This document shows positions 41,772-50,265 of a stretch of DNA of 64,000 nucleotides, in pieces. Within the stretch, counting starts at the first letter, position 1; each line of letters begins with the position of its first letter. A program made the position numbers and the translations under genes. The DNA lies in NCBI GenBank assembly GCA_030065915.1, contig JASJCQ010000014.1, positions 1 to 64,000 on the forward strand. Direction: 5' to 3'. Source of the stretch: Woeseiaceae bacterium. GTDB lineage: Bacteria; Pseudomonadota; Gammaproteobacteria; Steroidobacterales; Woeseiaceae. Below the pieces are notes generated by a model. It saw nothing but the letters and a program-made list of their open reading frames with translations. It had not been told where the DNA came from and searched no databases.

Positions 41772-42787
41772 TCAGCGCTGCTTCCGAAGGGGCGATTGCC
41801 GTCATCGGCGCGGGCTCCTGGGGCACCGCGCTGGCGCTGCAGTTTGCTCGCAGCGGCCATGAAGTGCGGCTCTGGGGACGCGACGACGAACAGCGCGCCC
41901 TGATGAAAAAAGAGCGGGTTAACAACAAGTACCTGCCGGGCGCCGATTTTCCTGACAACCTGTCCATCGCGGACTCTATCGAGGAGTGCCTCGATGGCAT
42001 GCAGGATGTGCTGGTGTCCGTCCCGAGCCACGCGCTTCGCGAGACGCTGACCGCGCTGAAGCCGCACCTGGAAAGTCATGCCCGTGTCTCCTGGGCGACC
42101 AAGGGCTTCGAGCTGCACACGGGCAAGCTGCCGCACCAGGTGGCCAACGAAGTGCTGGGCGACGACCACAAGCTGGCTGTTCTTTCCGGCCCTACCTTCG
42201 CACGCGAAGTCGGTGACGGGCTGCCCACCGCGATGACCATCGGCGCGAACGACCCGGAGTTCGGCCACCAGATGGCGGAATCTCTGAGCAGCCCGAACTT
42301 TCGCGCGTACACGTCTGACGACATGATCGGTGTCGAGGTCGGCGGCGCCATCAAGAACGTACTTGCGATCGGCGCCGGCATGTCCGACGGACTCGGCTTC
42401 GGCGCCAACACGCGTATCGCGTTGATCAACCGGGGGCTCGTCGAGATGACGAGGCTCGGTGTGTCACTAGGCGCGAAGAAGGAAACCTTCATGGGCCTCG
42501 CCGGCATGGGCGATCTCGTGCTGACCTGCACCGACGACCTGTCGCGAAACCGGCGCATGGGCCTCGCACTCGCCGCCGGCAAGACCGTCGAAGAAGCGCA
42601 GGAAGAGATCCAGCAGGTTGTCGAGGGCGTGCTGGCCGCCGAGGCGGTTGAAGAAGTCGCCGCGAAACAGGGCGTCGAGATGCCGATCTGCCACGAGATC
42701 TACCGCATCCTGTACGACGGCATCTCGCCGCGCGAAGCCGTCGAGAACCTGATGAGTCGCGCGATTGGACCGGAGATCGAGTTATAA
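41771..42787 (+). CDS. gpsA: Glycerol-3-phosphate dehydrogenase (NAD(P)+), apparent ATC start
   Basis: This enzyme makes sn-glycerol 3-phosphate for phospholipids. The reading frame contains the essential dinucleotide motif AIAVIGAGSWGTALALQF (Gly-x-Gly-x-x-Gly), GPTFAREVGDGLPTAMTI and KNVLAIGAGMSDGLGFGANT with the catalytic Lys. No ATG, GTG or TTG occurs in frame between 41702 and 41864; the ATG at 41864 would delete the Rossmann motif. The best start is ATC at 41771 within TAATC, which overlaps the secB stop, with GGAG 8 nt upstream. This gives 338 residues, the normal length, and starts like the conserved SAASEGAIAVIG. Either ATC is a real rare start or there is a sequencing or mutational change from ATG. 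Confidence 0.9.
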   Translation: MSAASEGAIAVIGAGSWGTALALQFARSGHEVRLWGRDDEQRALMKKERVNNKYLPGADFPDNLSIADSIEECLDGMQDVLVSVPSHALRETLTALKPHLESHARVSWATKGFELHTGKLPHQVANEVLGDDHKLAVLSGPTFAREVGDGLPTAMTIGANDPEFGHQMAESLSSPNFRAYTSDDMIGVEVGGAIKNVLAIGAGMSDGLGFGANTRIALINRGLVEMTRLGVSLGAKKETFMGLAGMGDLVLTCTDDLSRNRRMGLALAAGKTVEEAQEEIQQVVEGVLAAEAVEEVAAKQGVEMPICHEIYRILYDGISPREAVENLMSRAIGPEIEL

Positions 42788-42853
42788 GCCGGTTGGGCGA
42801 AGCGTGAACAGGCCTGTAGTCGCGACGCTTTCGCTGACTGCTACCGTCGCCGC

Positions 42854-43795
42854 ATGAAGAAAGCTCTCGCCGCGGCCCTGGCCGTTGCAGCGGCCATCGG
42901 CATCGTCCTGTTCCTCGGGGCAGAACATCAAAAGCCTGATTCGACCGAGGGGGCCGCTGCGGACTCAGCCTCAGTCCCGTCCGCCAATGCTTCAAGTGAA
43001 TTCGGACCCGAGGTCAGCGATGAGGCGGAGATGCCCGCGCACGATGGTGACTCCACGACGGCAGAGAACGACGACACCGGGCCGCAAACTTGCCCCAGCT
43101 TTCGACCCGACCCTTCTCACCCATGGTTCATGGCTGAAATGGCCCGCCTGGAACCGCTCGCGCCAGAGGGGCCGGGCATGGCCGTGTACCGGGGCTTGAG
43201 CGAATCGGACCTTGAGTCACTGGCAGCGCAGAAGGACTCGGGGGCCATGATCATACTCGGCAGGCGCGCCGAACTTCGCGCCGAAGGGAAGCCTGAGGAC
43301 GATGCTGTCGGTCAACTTGACGGGCAAAACAGCACCACTCGTTCATGGAGCAATAGCAAGAATCTCGAAGAGGATGTTCGAGCAGCGCTGGTCGAGGCAG
43401 AGCACTGGTACTACCAGGCGGTGTTGCACGGACGGCTGTTCGCGATGTTCCATGTCGGCATTTTGCGAGAGCGATTGAATGGCGGGCCGGTCGAGCAAGG
43501 CTGGATCGACGCAGACTCGTTCGCCGGGATGGACTCAGAGCAACGCCTGGACTACTGGCCGGCCATGGTCTACCAGGCGGCGGCCACTGCGCTCGCGCCG
43601 GAAGTCGCACAAAGCCCTATGATGGTTCTGGCCCTCGAAGGCCTCGAAAGGCCAGGCGATCCGGCGACCGTCGAGCTCGTCGTTAACCAGCTCCGCGCCG
43701 ACCTTCAACAGAGCGGGCTGACACTACCCGATATCCCGGCCTACGAAGGACCGGGTATCGACGAATGGCGCAGGGAGTTCTGCAGGAATGACTGA
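42854..43795 (+). CDS. Exported/anchored protein, tandem paralogue A
   Basis: A 313-residue protein. The N-terminal hydrophobic segment (AAALAVAAAIGIVLFLGAE) is an uncleaved anchor or signal. A low-complexity Ser/Asp/Glu/Ala linker follows, then a helical domain of about 210 residues: HPWFMAEMARLEPL, YRGLSESDLESLAAQKDSGA, MIILGRRAELRAEG, HWYYQAVLHGRLFAMFHVG. It resembles the next gene product along its length, including the sequence Leu-Ala-x-Gln-Lys-Asp-Ser-x-Ala-Met near residue 130. The helical pattern hints at Sel1/TPR-like repeats. Function unknown. It lies just after gpsA, 66 bp apart, but is not part of the standard operon. Confidence 0.65.
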   Translation: MKKALAAALAVAAAIGIVLFLGAEHQKPDSTEGAAADSASVPSANASSEFGPEVSDEAEMPAHDGDSTTAENDDTGPQTCPSFRPDPSHPWFMAEMARLEPLAPEGPGMAVYRGLSESDLESLAAQKDSGAMIILGRRAELRAEGKPEDDAVGQLDGQNSTTRSWSNSKNLEEDVRAALVEAEHWYYQAVLHGRLFAMFHVGILRERLNGGPVEQGWIDADSFAGMDSEQRLDYWPAMVYQAAATALAPEVAQSPMMVLALEGLERPGDPATVELVVNQLRADLQQSGLTLPDIPAYEGPGIDEWRREFCRND

Positions 43796-43852
43796 GCCGC
43801 AGATTGAAACAACGCCTGCTGTTAGTCTCCGTTTTCGGTTCGGGGCTCGAGA

Positions 43853-44791
43853 ATGAAGGTCAGGGCATTCCTTCTGGTTGTCATCGTGGGCGCGCTGATA
43901 TGGCTGGCGTTTACCACGCGCGGCGGATCTGACTCGAACGAGCCGGCAACGACCCCCTCCGTTGGCTCGACGCCCAGTGACTCTTCGATGAGTCGCGAAC
44001 AATCCACGCCGCAGCAACGCTCGGCGCCCGATGAAGCGGCGGCGGAACAAGAAACGTGTTTCTCGCAGTTCGTACTGGAGTCGCACCCGATGTTTGCCGA
44101 CGAGGCGACGCGACTGGAAGCCACCAGCGTCACGGGACCGACCATGGAAGGCTACCGGGAACTTAGTGAGGCAGCGTTGCAAAATCTCGCGATCCAGAAA
44201 GACTCTGCCGCGATGGCCGTATTGGGCGCACGTTACCTTCTGGAGGCGCTTGGGGATGATCCCGATGCGGCCGTCAGCCTGCTGAAGGGTGAACACCGCT
44301 ACGTTTGGCAGCCGATTCCTCGCCCGCTTCCGGACAGCGTGAGCGAATCAGCCAACCAGGCCAAGTACTGGTTCTACCAATCCGCGCTGCATGGGCGTAT
44401 TGATGCTCTGGAGCGTTTCGGCTGGACGATCCAGATTTTCGAGGCGGGCGCCGTTGATCTTGGCTGGGTCGACCAAGCCACGTTCGATAGCATGAACAAT
44501 CGCGAAAGGTCAGCGCTCATACCAGCGAACGTCTACAACATGGCGCGCCTGAACATCGCCCCGGAGCTCGCAGACGGGCCGCTGGGGGAGTTGACGCTGT
44601 CGCTGGTTCCGTCAACCGAACGCTCTGTCCCGATCATCAACCAGGTCAGCGAGAAATTCCTTCAGGACCTCCAGTCAGCCGGTCTTCCGCGGCCCTCTAT
44701 AGCGCCAACCGCGCTGCCTGACATCGACGGGCTGGTGTCTATGCTATGCGAAGAGGATCGTAAGCGGCTCGAGGCTGAGGTCAGGGACTAG
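43853..44791 (+). CDS. Exported/anchored protein, tandem paralogue B
   Basis: A 312-residue paralogue of the preceding gene: hydrophobic N-terminus (VRAFLLVVIVGALIWLAFTT), a Ser/Thr/Pro-rich linker and a C-terminal domain with HPMFADEATRLEAT, YRELSEAALQNLAIQKDSAA, MAVLGARYLLEALG, YWFYQSALHGRIDALERFGW. It has the conserved block Leu-Ala-Ile-Gln-Lys-Asp-Ser-Ala-Ala-Met. The two genes are 57 bp apart and probably arose by duplication. No family assigned; the alternating small/aromatic helices suggest a Sel1-like fold. Confidence 0.65.
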   Translation: MKVRAFLLVVIVGALIWLAFTTRGGSDSNEPATTPSVGSTPSDSSMSREQSTPQQRSAPDEAAAEQETCFSQFVLESHPMFADEATRLEATSVTGPTMEGYRELSEAALQNLAIQKDSAAMAVLGARYLLEALGDDPDAAVSLLKGEHRYVWQPIPRPLPDSVSESANQAKYWFYQSALHGRIDALERFGWTIQIFEAGAVDLGWVDQATFDSMNNRERSALIPANVYNMARLNIAPELADGPLGELTLSLVPSTERSVPIINQVSEKFLQDLQSAGLPRPSIAPTALPDIDGLVSMLCEEDRKRLEAEVRD

Positions 44792-44853
44792 TCGACCGTC
44801 GGTAGACGTCGTTGGCCTCTGCAACCCGGGCCCTGAATGGCGCATTCGCTTTA

Positions 44854-45318
44854 CTATCGACCCCCGGCGAAACCCAACTGTCTCCACGCCTCGTAAACAA
44901 TAACCGCGGTCGCGTTCGACAGGTTCAGGCTGCGGCTGTGTTTACGCATCGGCAGACGAATCGTTTGTTCCGCAGGTAAGGCGTCGAGAATGGCCTGCGG
45001 CAGGCCGCGAGTTTCGGGCCCCATCAGCAGAGCGTCACCATCGGCATAGTTCACCTGGTCGTAGCGCGTCTTGCCGCGCGTGCTTAACGCAAAGACTCGA
45101 GGATTATCGAGAAACGACAGGCAGGCCTCCAGCGACGCGTGCGTTTTGACGCTGGCGAATTCCGCGTAGTCGAGACCGGCGCGCTTCAGCCGCGGCTCGT
45201 CGAGCTCGAAGCCCAGGGGCTCGACAAGGTGCAGGCCCACACCGGTATTCGCGCAAAGGCGTATGATGTTGCCGGTGTTCGGCGGGATCTCGGGTTCGTA
45301 AAGGATCAGGCTGAACAT
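44854..45318 (-). CDS. trmL: tRNA (cytidine(34)-2'-O)-methyltransferase TrmL
   Basis: A 154-residue SPOUT methyltransferase that modifies the wobble base of certain leucine tRNAs. It has the trefoil-knot elements [20 protein letters not shown] at the start, [13 protein letters not shown] in the middle, [18 protein letters not shown] and [19 protein letters not shown] near the end. The ATG at 45318 fits the usual N-terminus; an ATG at 45345 would add nine residues. It is divergent from the ABC gene. In E. coli the gene lies near gpsA-secB, so the placement is syntenic. Confidence 0.93.
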   Translation of the reverse strand: MFSLILYEPEIPPNTGNIIRLCANTGVGLHLVEPLGFELDEPRLKRAGLDYAEFASVKTHASLEACLSFLDNPRVFALSTRGKTRYDQVNYADGDALLMGPETRGLPQAILDALPAEQTIRLPMRKHSRSLNLSNATAVIVYEAWRQLGFAGGR

Positions 45319-45436
45319 GTTGACTTGCGAGTCTACCGTCTTCATATCCAGACGATAGTGTTAAAGGTGCCGCCGCCGCACACAGCAGCGCGTACTGTCC
45401 TCCCCACTAACTAACCCGGAACGCAAAGCAGAGCAG

Positions 45437-47254
45437 ATGGCCGACGAAAACGAAGCCGGATTCCTACGACGTGCCTTGGGCGTTTTCGCCTACAGCCGCC
45501 GTGCGATCGAGCTCGTCTGGACCACCAGCCGACCGCTGACGTTTACGCTTGCGATCCTGACGATCATTGCCGGCATCCTGCCCGCGGCGATTGCCTACAT
45601 CGGCCAGCTGATCGTCGATGGCGTCGTCGCGGCGATCGAGGCTGAGAACCCGGACACGTGGGGAGTCTTGCGACTCGTGTTTCTCGAGGCGCTGGTCGTC
45701 GCGGCCGTCGCCGGCAGCCAGCGCGGCATCTCAGTTTGCCAGTCATTGTTGCGCGCGCTGCTGGGCCAGCGGGTCAACGTCATGATCCTCGAGAAAGCCC
45801 TGACGCTGCAGCTGTCTCACTTCGAGGACTCCGAGTTCTACGACAAGCTGACGCAGGCGCGTCGCGAAGCCTCGAGCCGGCCGTTGAGTCTCGTCAACCG
45901 CACGTTCGGCCTCGCGCAGAACCTGATCTCGCTGACGAGTTACGCCGTGCTGCTGTTCGCGTTCTCGCCGTGGGCGGTGCTGATCCTGATCGGTGCCGGC
46001 ATACCGTCGTTCATCGCCGAAGCCAAGTTCTCCGGCGATGCGTTCCGGCTGTTCCGCTGGCGCTCGCCGGATACGCGCATGCAGATGTACCTCGAGACCG
46101 TCATTGCCCGCGAGGACGGCGTCAAAGAGGTTAAGCTGTTCCAACTCGGGCCGAGGCTCCTGCAGCGCTACCGCGATATCTTCACGAAGCTGTTCGCCGA
46201 AGACCGCAAGCTGACTCTGCGGCGCGACGGTTGGGGCTTCGTGCTCGGACTGATCTCGACCGCGGCGTTTTACGGCGCCTATGCGTGGATCGTTTTGTCG
46301 ACGATTGCGGGTGCGATTACGCTCGGCGCGATGACGATGTACCTGCTGCTGTTCCGGCAGGGCCAGTCGGCGGTCGCTGCGATCCTGACATCGATCAGCG
46401 GCATGTACGAAGACAACCTGTACCTGTCGAACCTGTACGAGTACCTCGGCCAGGAAGTGACGATGCGCGACGGCGAGAAGGTGCAGGGCCCGCACCCGGA
46501 GCGCGGCCTCGAGATGGAACACGTCTCATTCACGTACCCGGGCTCCGAGGTGCCGGCGCTCGACGATATCTCACTGTCGATAAGGCCCGGCGAGAGCCTT
46601 GCGCTCGTCGGCGAGAACGGCTCCGGCAAGACGACGCTGATCAAGCTGCTGACCCGGCTGTACGAGCCGAGCAGCGGGCGCATCCTGTTGGACGGTCTCG
46701 ATTTGAAGGAATGGAGCGTCGAGGCTCTCAGGCAGCGCGTTGGCGTCATCTTCCAGGACTTCGGCCGCTACCAGTTCTCCGTCGGCGAGAACATCGGTGC
46801 CGGCGACGTACGCCACTTCGAGGACGAGGAGCGCTGGTCGGACGCTGCGGCGGCCGGCCGGGCCGCTCCGTTCATCGGCAGCATGCCGGAAGGCTACAAC
46901 ACGCAGCTCGGCCGGTGGTTCAAGGACGGCCGTGAGCTGTCGGGCGGTCAGTGGCAGAAAATCGCGTTGTCACGTGCGTTCATGCGCTCGGACGCCGACA
47001 TCCTTGTACTGGACGAACCGACGGCGGCCATGGACGCGGGCTCCGAGGCCGAGATCTTCGAGCACTTCCGCACGGTCAGCAGAGACAAGATGACGATCCT
47101 GATCTCGCACCGGTTTTCGACCGTGCGCGCCGCGGATCACATCATCGTCATTTCCGACGGCCATATCGTCGAGCGCGGCGACCACGAGAGCTTGATGGCC
47201 GAAGACGGTCAGTACGCACACCTGTTCAAACTGCAACGACGCGGCTACCTGTAG
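45437..47254 (+). CDS. ABC transporter, fused permease and ATPase
   Basis: A 605-residue half-transporter of the ABCB/exporter type. The N-terminal 320 residues have about six helices (FTLAILTIIAGILPAAIAYI, WAVLILIGAGIPSFIAEAK). The ATPase half has Walker A GENGSGKTTLIKLL, Q-loop FQDFGRYQ, signature LSGGQWQKIALSRAF, Walker B ILVLDEPTAAMD and the H-loop ISHRFSTV. It probably exports a lipid, peptide or drug as a homodimer. No partner genes; the substrate is unknown. Bacteriocin-export or lipid A-related relatives have a similar membrane region, so the function is open. Confidence 0.93.
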   Translation: MADENEAGFLRRALGVFAYSRRAIELVWTTSRPLTFTLAILTIIAGILPAAIAYIGQLIVDGVVAAIEAENPDTWGVLRLVFLEALVVAAVAGSQRGISVCQSLLRALLGQRVNVMILEKALTLQLSHFEDSEFYDKLTQARREASSRPLSLVNRTFGLAQNLISLTSYAVLLFAFSPWAVLILIGAGIPSFIAEAKFSGDAFRLFRWRSPDTRMQMYLETVIAREDGVKEVKLFQLGPRLLQRYRDIFTKLFAEDRKLTLRRDGWGFVLGLISTAAFYGAYAWIVLSTIAGAITLGAMTMYLLLFRQGQSAVAAILTSISGMYEDNLYLSNLYEYLGQEVTMRDGEKVQGPHPERGLEMEHVSFTYPGSEVPALDDISLSIRPGESLALVGENGSGKTTLIKLLTRLYEPSSGRILLDGLDLKEWSVEALRQRVGVIFQDFGRYQFSVGENIGAGDVRHFEDEERWSDAAAAGRAAPFIGSMPEGYNTQLGRWFKDGRELSGGQWQKIALSRAFMRSDADILVLDEPTAAMDAGSEAEIFEHFRTVSRDKMTILISHRFSTVRAADHIIVISDGHIVERGDHESLMAEDGQYAHLFKLQRRGYL

Positions 47255-47275
47255 CGGCGAGCCATGCTCGCGACA
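47251..47275. repeat. Single REP-like element
   Basis: GTAGCGGCGAGCCATGCTCG followed by CGACA, overlapping the ABC gene stop codon. Its palindromic core GCGAGCC-AT-GCTCGC matches the right-hand member of the pair at 31672-31696. Confidence 0.55.
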
Positions 47276-47369
47276 GCCACTCACCGCACCCGGCCCGGTG
47301 CAAGCGGACCGGCCGCCCAAGCCCGCCGCAGGCCGCAGGCCGCCTCAATAACGGGTAGAATCTCGCGCT

Positions 47370-48314
47370 ATGGACCAGCTAGTGGAACAGGACAGGCGAC
47401 TCGCCGTTAGTTTTTGCGGCCTCGACTTCCAGACACCGATCGTTTTGTTGTCCGGGTGCGTCGGTTTCGGTGAGGAGTACACGCGGGTCGAGGGCTACTC
47501 CAACGCCGACGTCGGTGGCGTCGTACTGAAGGGTACGACCGGTGACGCTCGCCTCGGCAACCCGCCGCATCGTATCTGGGAAACGTCGCAGGGCATGCTC
47601 AATGCCATCGGCCTGCAGAACCCCGGCGTCGACTACGTTGTCGACGAAATCCTGCCGGGCCTGGACTTCTCAGAGACGCGCTTCATCGCGAACGTATCGG
47701 GCTCGACGATCGAAGAATACGAGCGCGTGACGAAGGCTTTCGACGACTCCGATATCGATGCGATAGAGATCAACATCTCATGCCCGAACGTGAAGGAAGG
47801 CGGTGTGCAGTTCGGCAACGACCCGGAGATGTCGGCGCGCGTCGTCGAAGCCTGTCGCAAGCAGACGAAGAAGCCGATTATCACGAAGCTGTCTCCGAAC
47901 CAGACCGACATCGGCTTGAACGCGAAACTGTGCATCGAAGCCGGCAGCGACGCCTTTGCGGTTATCAACACGGTGATGGGCATGGCGATCGATGCCGAGA
48001 AACGCAGGCCCATCATCGGCAACGTCAAGGGCGGCCTGTCGGGGCCGGCGATCAAGCCCATCGCGCTGCTCAAGGTCGCGCAGGTGTACGAAGTCGCCGG
48101 ACCGCACGGCGTGCCGATCATCGGCCAAGGTGGCATTGTCACCGCAACCGATGCGATCGAGTTCATGCTGGCTGGCGCGAGTGCCGTCGGCGTGGGTACA
48201 GCGCTCTTCTACGACCCGCTGGCCTGCAAGAAGATCAATGCCGGCATGATCGATTACATGGACCGGCACGAGATCGCGTCGGCGGCGAATCTCGTCGGCG
48301 CGCTGCAATACTGA
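47370..48314 (+). CDS. pyrD: Dihydroorotate dehydrogenase, class 1B catalytic subunit
   Basis: A 314-residue FMN enzyme of pyrimidine synthesis. Features: GVVLKGTTGDARLGNPPHRI, MLNAIGLQNPGVDYVVDEIL, the class 1B active-site Cys in INISCPNVKEGGVQFGND, FMN phosphate loop IIGQGGIVTATDAIEFML. The class 1B type uses an iron-sulfur flavoprotein PyrK as electron relay to NAD; no pyrK lies beside it. Most gammaproteobacteria have the membrane class 2 enzyme, so this is unusual in such a genome. Some related sequences act on dihydropyrimidines (PreA-like), but that group differs in the active-site loop. Confidence 0.87.
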   Translation: MDQLVEQDRRLAVSFCGLDFQTPIVLLSGCVGFGEEYTRVEGYSNADVGGVVLKGTTGDARLGNPPHRIWETSQGMLNAIGLQNPGVDYVVDEILPGLDFSETRFIANVSGSTIEEYERVTKAFDDSDIDAIEINISCPNVKEGGVQFGNDPEMSARVVEACRKQTKKPIITKLSPNQTDIGLNAKLCIEAGSDAFAVINTVMGMAIDAEKRRPIIGNVKGGLSGPAIKPIALLKVAQVYEVAGPHGVPIIGQGGIVTATDAIEFMLAGASAVGVGTALFYDPLACKKINAGMIDYMDRHEIASAANLVGALQY

Positions 48315-48370
48315 GCGACCAGCCGCCAAGCAGCGGTGGTGTCTTGGTCGAACTACCGATAGAGGTACGT

Positions 48371-48835
48371 ATGTCTTTCAGATCCCTGTTGTCACTTGCC
48401 TGCCTGATGATGCTCACGAGCTCCGCCCTTGCGGGCGGCTGGGACACGGGCCCGTTCGATAATGACGATGCGCTCGACTGGGTCTGGGCGCTGACGGAAA
48501 GCAATAACCTTTCGGTTATCGATGCCGCACTCGACGGCGTGCTCGAATCGCGCGATTACATCGAGGCACCGACCGCAAGCATGGCGATAGCCGCCGCCGA
48601 GGTCCTGGCCGCGCTTGCCGGCAACCCGGCAGACGCCTTGCCGGAAGAGGTCACCGCCTGGGTCGATGCAAACGAGCTGGACGTGAACACAGACATGGCT
48701 GCGAAGGCGCGTAAGGTCATCAAGCTGGTTATGGATGACGAGAGGTCGGAGCTTGCACAGCTCTGGGGCGACGCCCCCCCGCTCGCCAGTGCGTGGCGCG
48801 CCGGCCTCGAGGACCTGGCGCAGCGATTACAATAG
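48371..48835 (+). CDS. Exported DUF4259 protein
   Basis: A 154-residue protein with a signal peptide (SFRSLLSLACLMMLTSSALA) before a DUF4259 domain: GGWDTGPFDNDDALDWVW, then ADALPEEVTAW and VIKLVMDDERSELAQLW. DUF4259 proteins are mostly cytoplasmic and occur near toxin-immunity loci; an exported version is odd. It lies 56 bp after pyrD on the same strand. Function unknown. Confidence 0.8.
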   Translation: MSFRSLLSLACLMMLTSSALAGGWDTGPFDNDDALDWVWALTESNNLSVIDAALDGVLESRDYIEAPTASMAIAAAEVLAALAGNPADALPEEVTAWVDANELDVNTDMAAKARKVIKLVMDDERSELAQLWGDAPPLASAWRAGLEDLAQRLQ

Positions 48836-48866
48836 CCACCCAGGCTCGAGATGACAGAGGTCGATA

Positions 48867-49292
48867 GTGATGAAGACACCAATCCATGCCCTGGCCGCTG
48901 CCGTACTGGCCAGCGTCCTCCTGACCGCGTGCAACCCTGAGCCGCAGGATGAGGTCACCGGCGTTCGCAAGACCGTCGAGAAACTCCAGCAACAGTACGA
49001 CGAGCTCATTGCAGAGCGTGGCGGCGATCCGGTCGAGTGGGCCGCGTCCGATCTCGAAAACCTCGGGGACTGGGAATACCGGGTCGAGACAGTGCGACTC
49101 ACCAGCGAGGAAGACTTTGCGGCGACGCTGAATGAATTCGGTAACGACCGTTGGGAGGTCATCTGGCTCGAGCGGACACCGGGCGGGTTCATGGTCATCA
49201 TGAAAAAACCGTCCATCAGTCTGCTGAGCAAGATTCCGTTGTCGCAGCTGGGGCGTTTCATCATCGACGGCTCTGGCGATTCGCAACAGTAA
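48867..49292 (+). CDS. Small lipoprotein of unknown function
   Basis: A 141-residue product (GTG at 48867 or ATG at 48870; GAGG lies upstream). The lipobox is Leu-Leu-Thr-Ala-Cys. The mature part is a helix (RKTVEKLQQQYDELIAERGG) followed by a mixed domain (NLGDWEYRVETVRLTSEEDF, NDRWEVIWLERTPGGFMVIM). Such small DUF-type lipoproteins are often of unknown role. It follows the DUF4259 gene by 31 bp. Confidence 0.65.
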   Translation: MMKTPIHALAAAVLASVLLTACNPEPQDEVTGVRKTVEKLQQQYDELIAERGGDPVEWAASDLENLGDWEYRVETVRLTSEEDFAATLNEFGNDRWEVIWLERTPGGFMVIMKKPSISLLSKIPLSQLGRFIIDGSGDSQQ

Positions 49293-49335
49293 GCCGTCCA
49301 CGCCGTCGCCAGGCTTGAGACAGATGGTCGCAGCG

Positions 49336-49401
49336 ATCGCGATTATGGATCCCTCCTGCAAAGCCTGGCTTAGCCCCGTGAGAACGAGGCACGCTCGCGA
49401 C
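49336..49401. repeat. REP-like inverted pair (BIME-type), second copy
   Basis: Left member 49336-49360 (ATCGCGATTATGGATCCCTC then CTGCA) and right member 49377-49401 (CGTGAGAACGAGGCACGCTC then GCGAC) correspond to the two halves of the pair at 31630-31696 and share about 18 positions with each. It sits between the lipoprotein gene and the next membrane protein gene. Confidence 0.55.
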
Positions 49402-49496
49402 ACTGTGGCTTGCAGGCCAATGAGAGACCTGCCTCACGGAAAATCGCGGCTGCGCCGGGCAAACTGGGCGCTTCATTGATCGCAAAGACCGCTCGA

Positions 49497-50003
49497 ATGG
49501 AGCCAACAGACACAACATCGCGAGCTACAACCGTTCGCCGCCTGGCGCTGGCTGCGGCGCTGCTGCTGTACTGGCCCTACGCCGCGGTGTTGTCCTACGT
49601 CGAGTTCGGTGCAACCTGCAACATGGGCGGCGAAAGCCTGCTGCCGAGCGTCTTTATCGGCCTGCCGATCATCGGTTTCGCGGCGACGGCCACATGGTTG
49701 CTCAGGGCCTCGGTGCCGATCAACGAGGCGCACCGCTGGATCGTACTGTCCGCCCTCGGGCTCGCTGCACTCGTCACGGTGCCTCAGGTGCTGACCGTTT
49801 CGGTGCTGGGGAATCACCCTTGCGGCGCAGAGTTCAACGCGTTCCGCGCGTTTATGGAGCAGTGGGACCGCTGGATACCCGTCGTCAACCTCGCCTTCAT
49901 CGGCTTTGCCGGGTTCATCGCAATCGGCCCGTTCGTTCGCACCGTAGCGGAACGTCAGGCAGTAGCCCTTGAGACGGCTGCTTCGCAGAACATCTCAGAC
50001 TAG
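49497..50003 (+). CDS. Four-helix membrane protein, unknown function
   Basis: A 168-residue protein starting at ATG 49497. Helices are at about 14-33 (LALAAALLLYWPYAAVLSYV), 45-65, 78-100 and 125-145. The second loop has Cys (ATCNMGGE) and the third NHPCGAEF, which may form a disulphide outside. No family recognised. The N-terminus has a hydrophilic lead (EPTDTTSRATTVRR). It is followed by 262 bp without a clear gene. Confidence 0.6.
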   Translation: MEPTDTTSRATTVRRLALAAALLLYWPYAAVLSYVEFGATCNMGGESLLPSVFIGLPIIGFAATATWLLRASVPINEAHRWIVLSALGLAALVTVPQVLTVSVLGNHPCGAEFNAFRAFMEQWDRWIPVVNLAFIGFAGFIAIGPFVRTVAERQAVALETAASQNISD

Positions 50004-50265
50004 CCGGCGTTTCGAGGTCACGCGCGCACTGAGCTGGCGACGGATCGCAAACAGGAAATACATCAGAAAGGCGAGCTGGGCCCGCTGGACATTTAGCGGC
50101 GGCTTGTAAGGATCGAATTTCGCCGCGACGTCTTGCGCCCGATAGACACCGGCGACAGGTTCTCTTTTTTAGCTATCGTGAAGTTTCGTGGCTGATTAGT
50201 AGTTGGCAACTGGAACTGTGTAATACTCGGCAGCCTGACTGGCCTTGCCGTTTCGGAGAGCTGAA

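Noticed and set aside
41864..42787. ATG at 41864 as the gpsA start
   Set aside because: It would remove the Gly-x-Gly-x-x-Gly motif required for NAD(P) binding, which is present and in frame just upstream.
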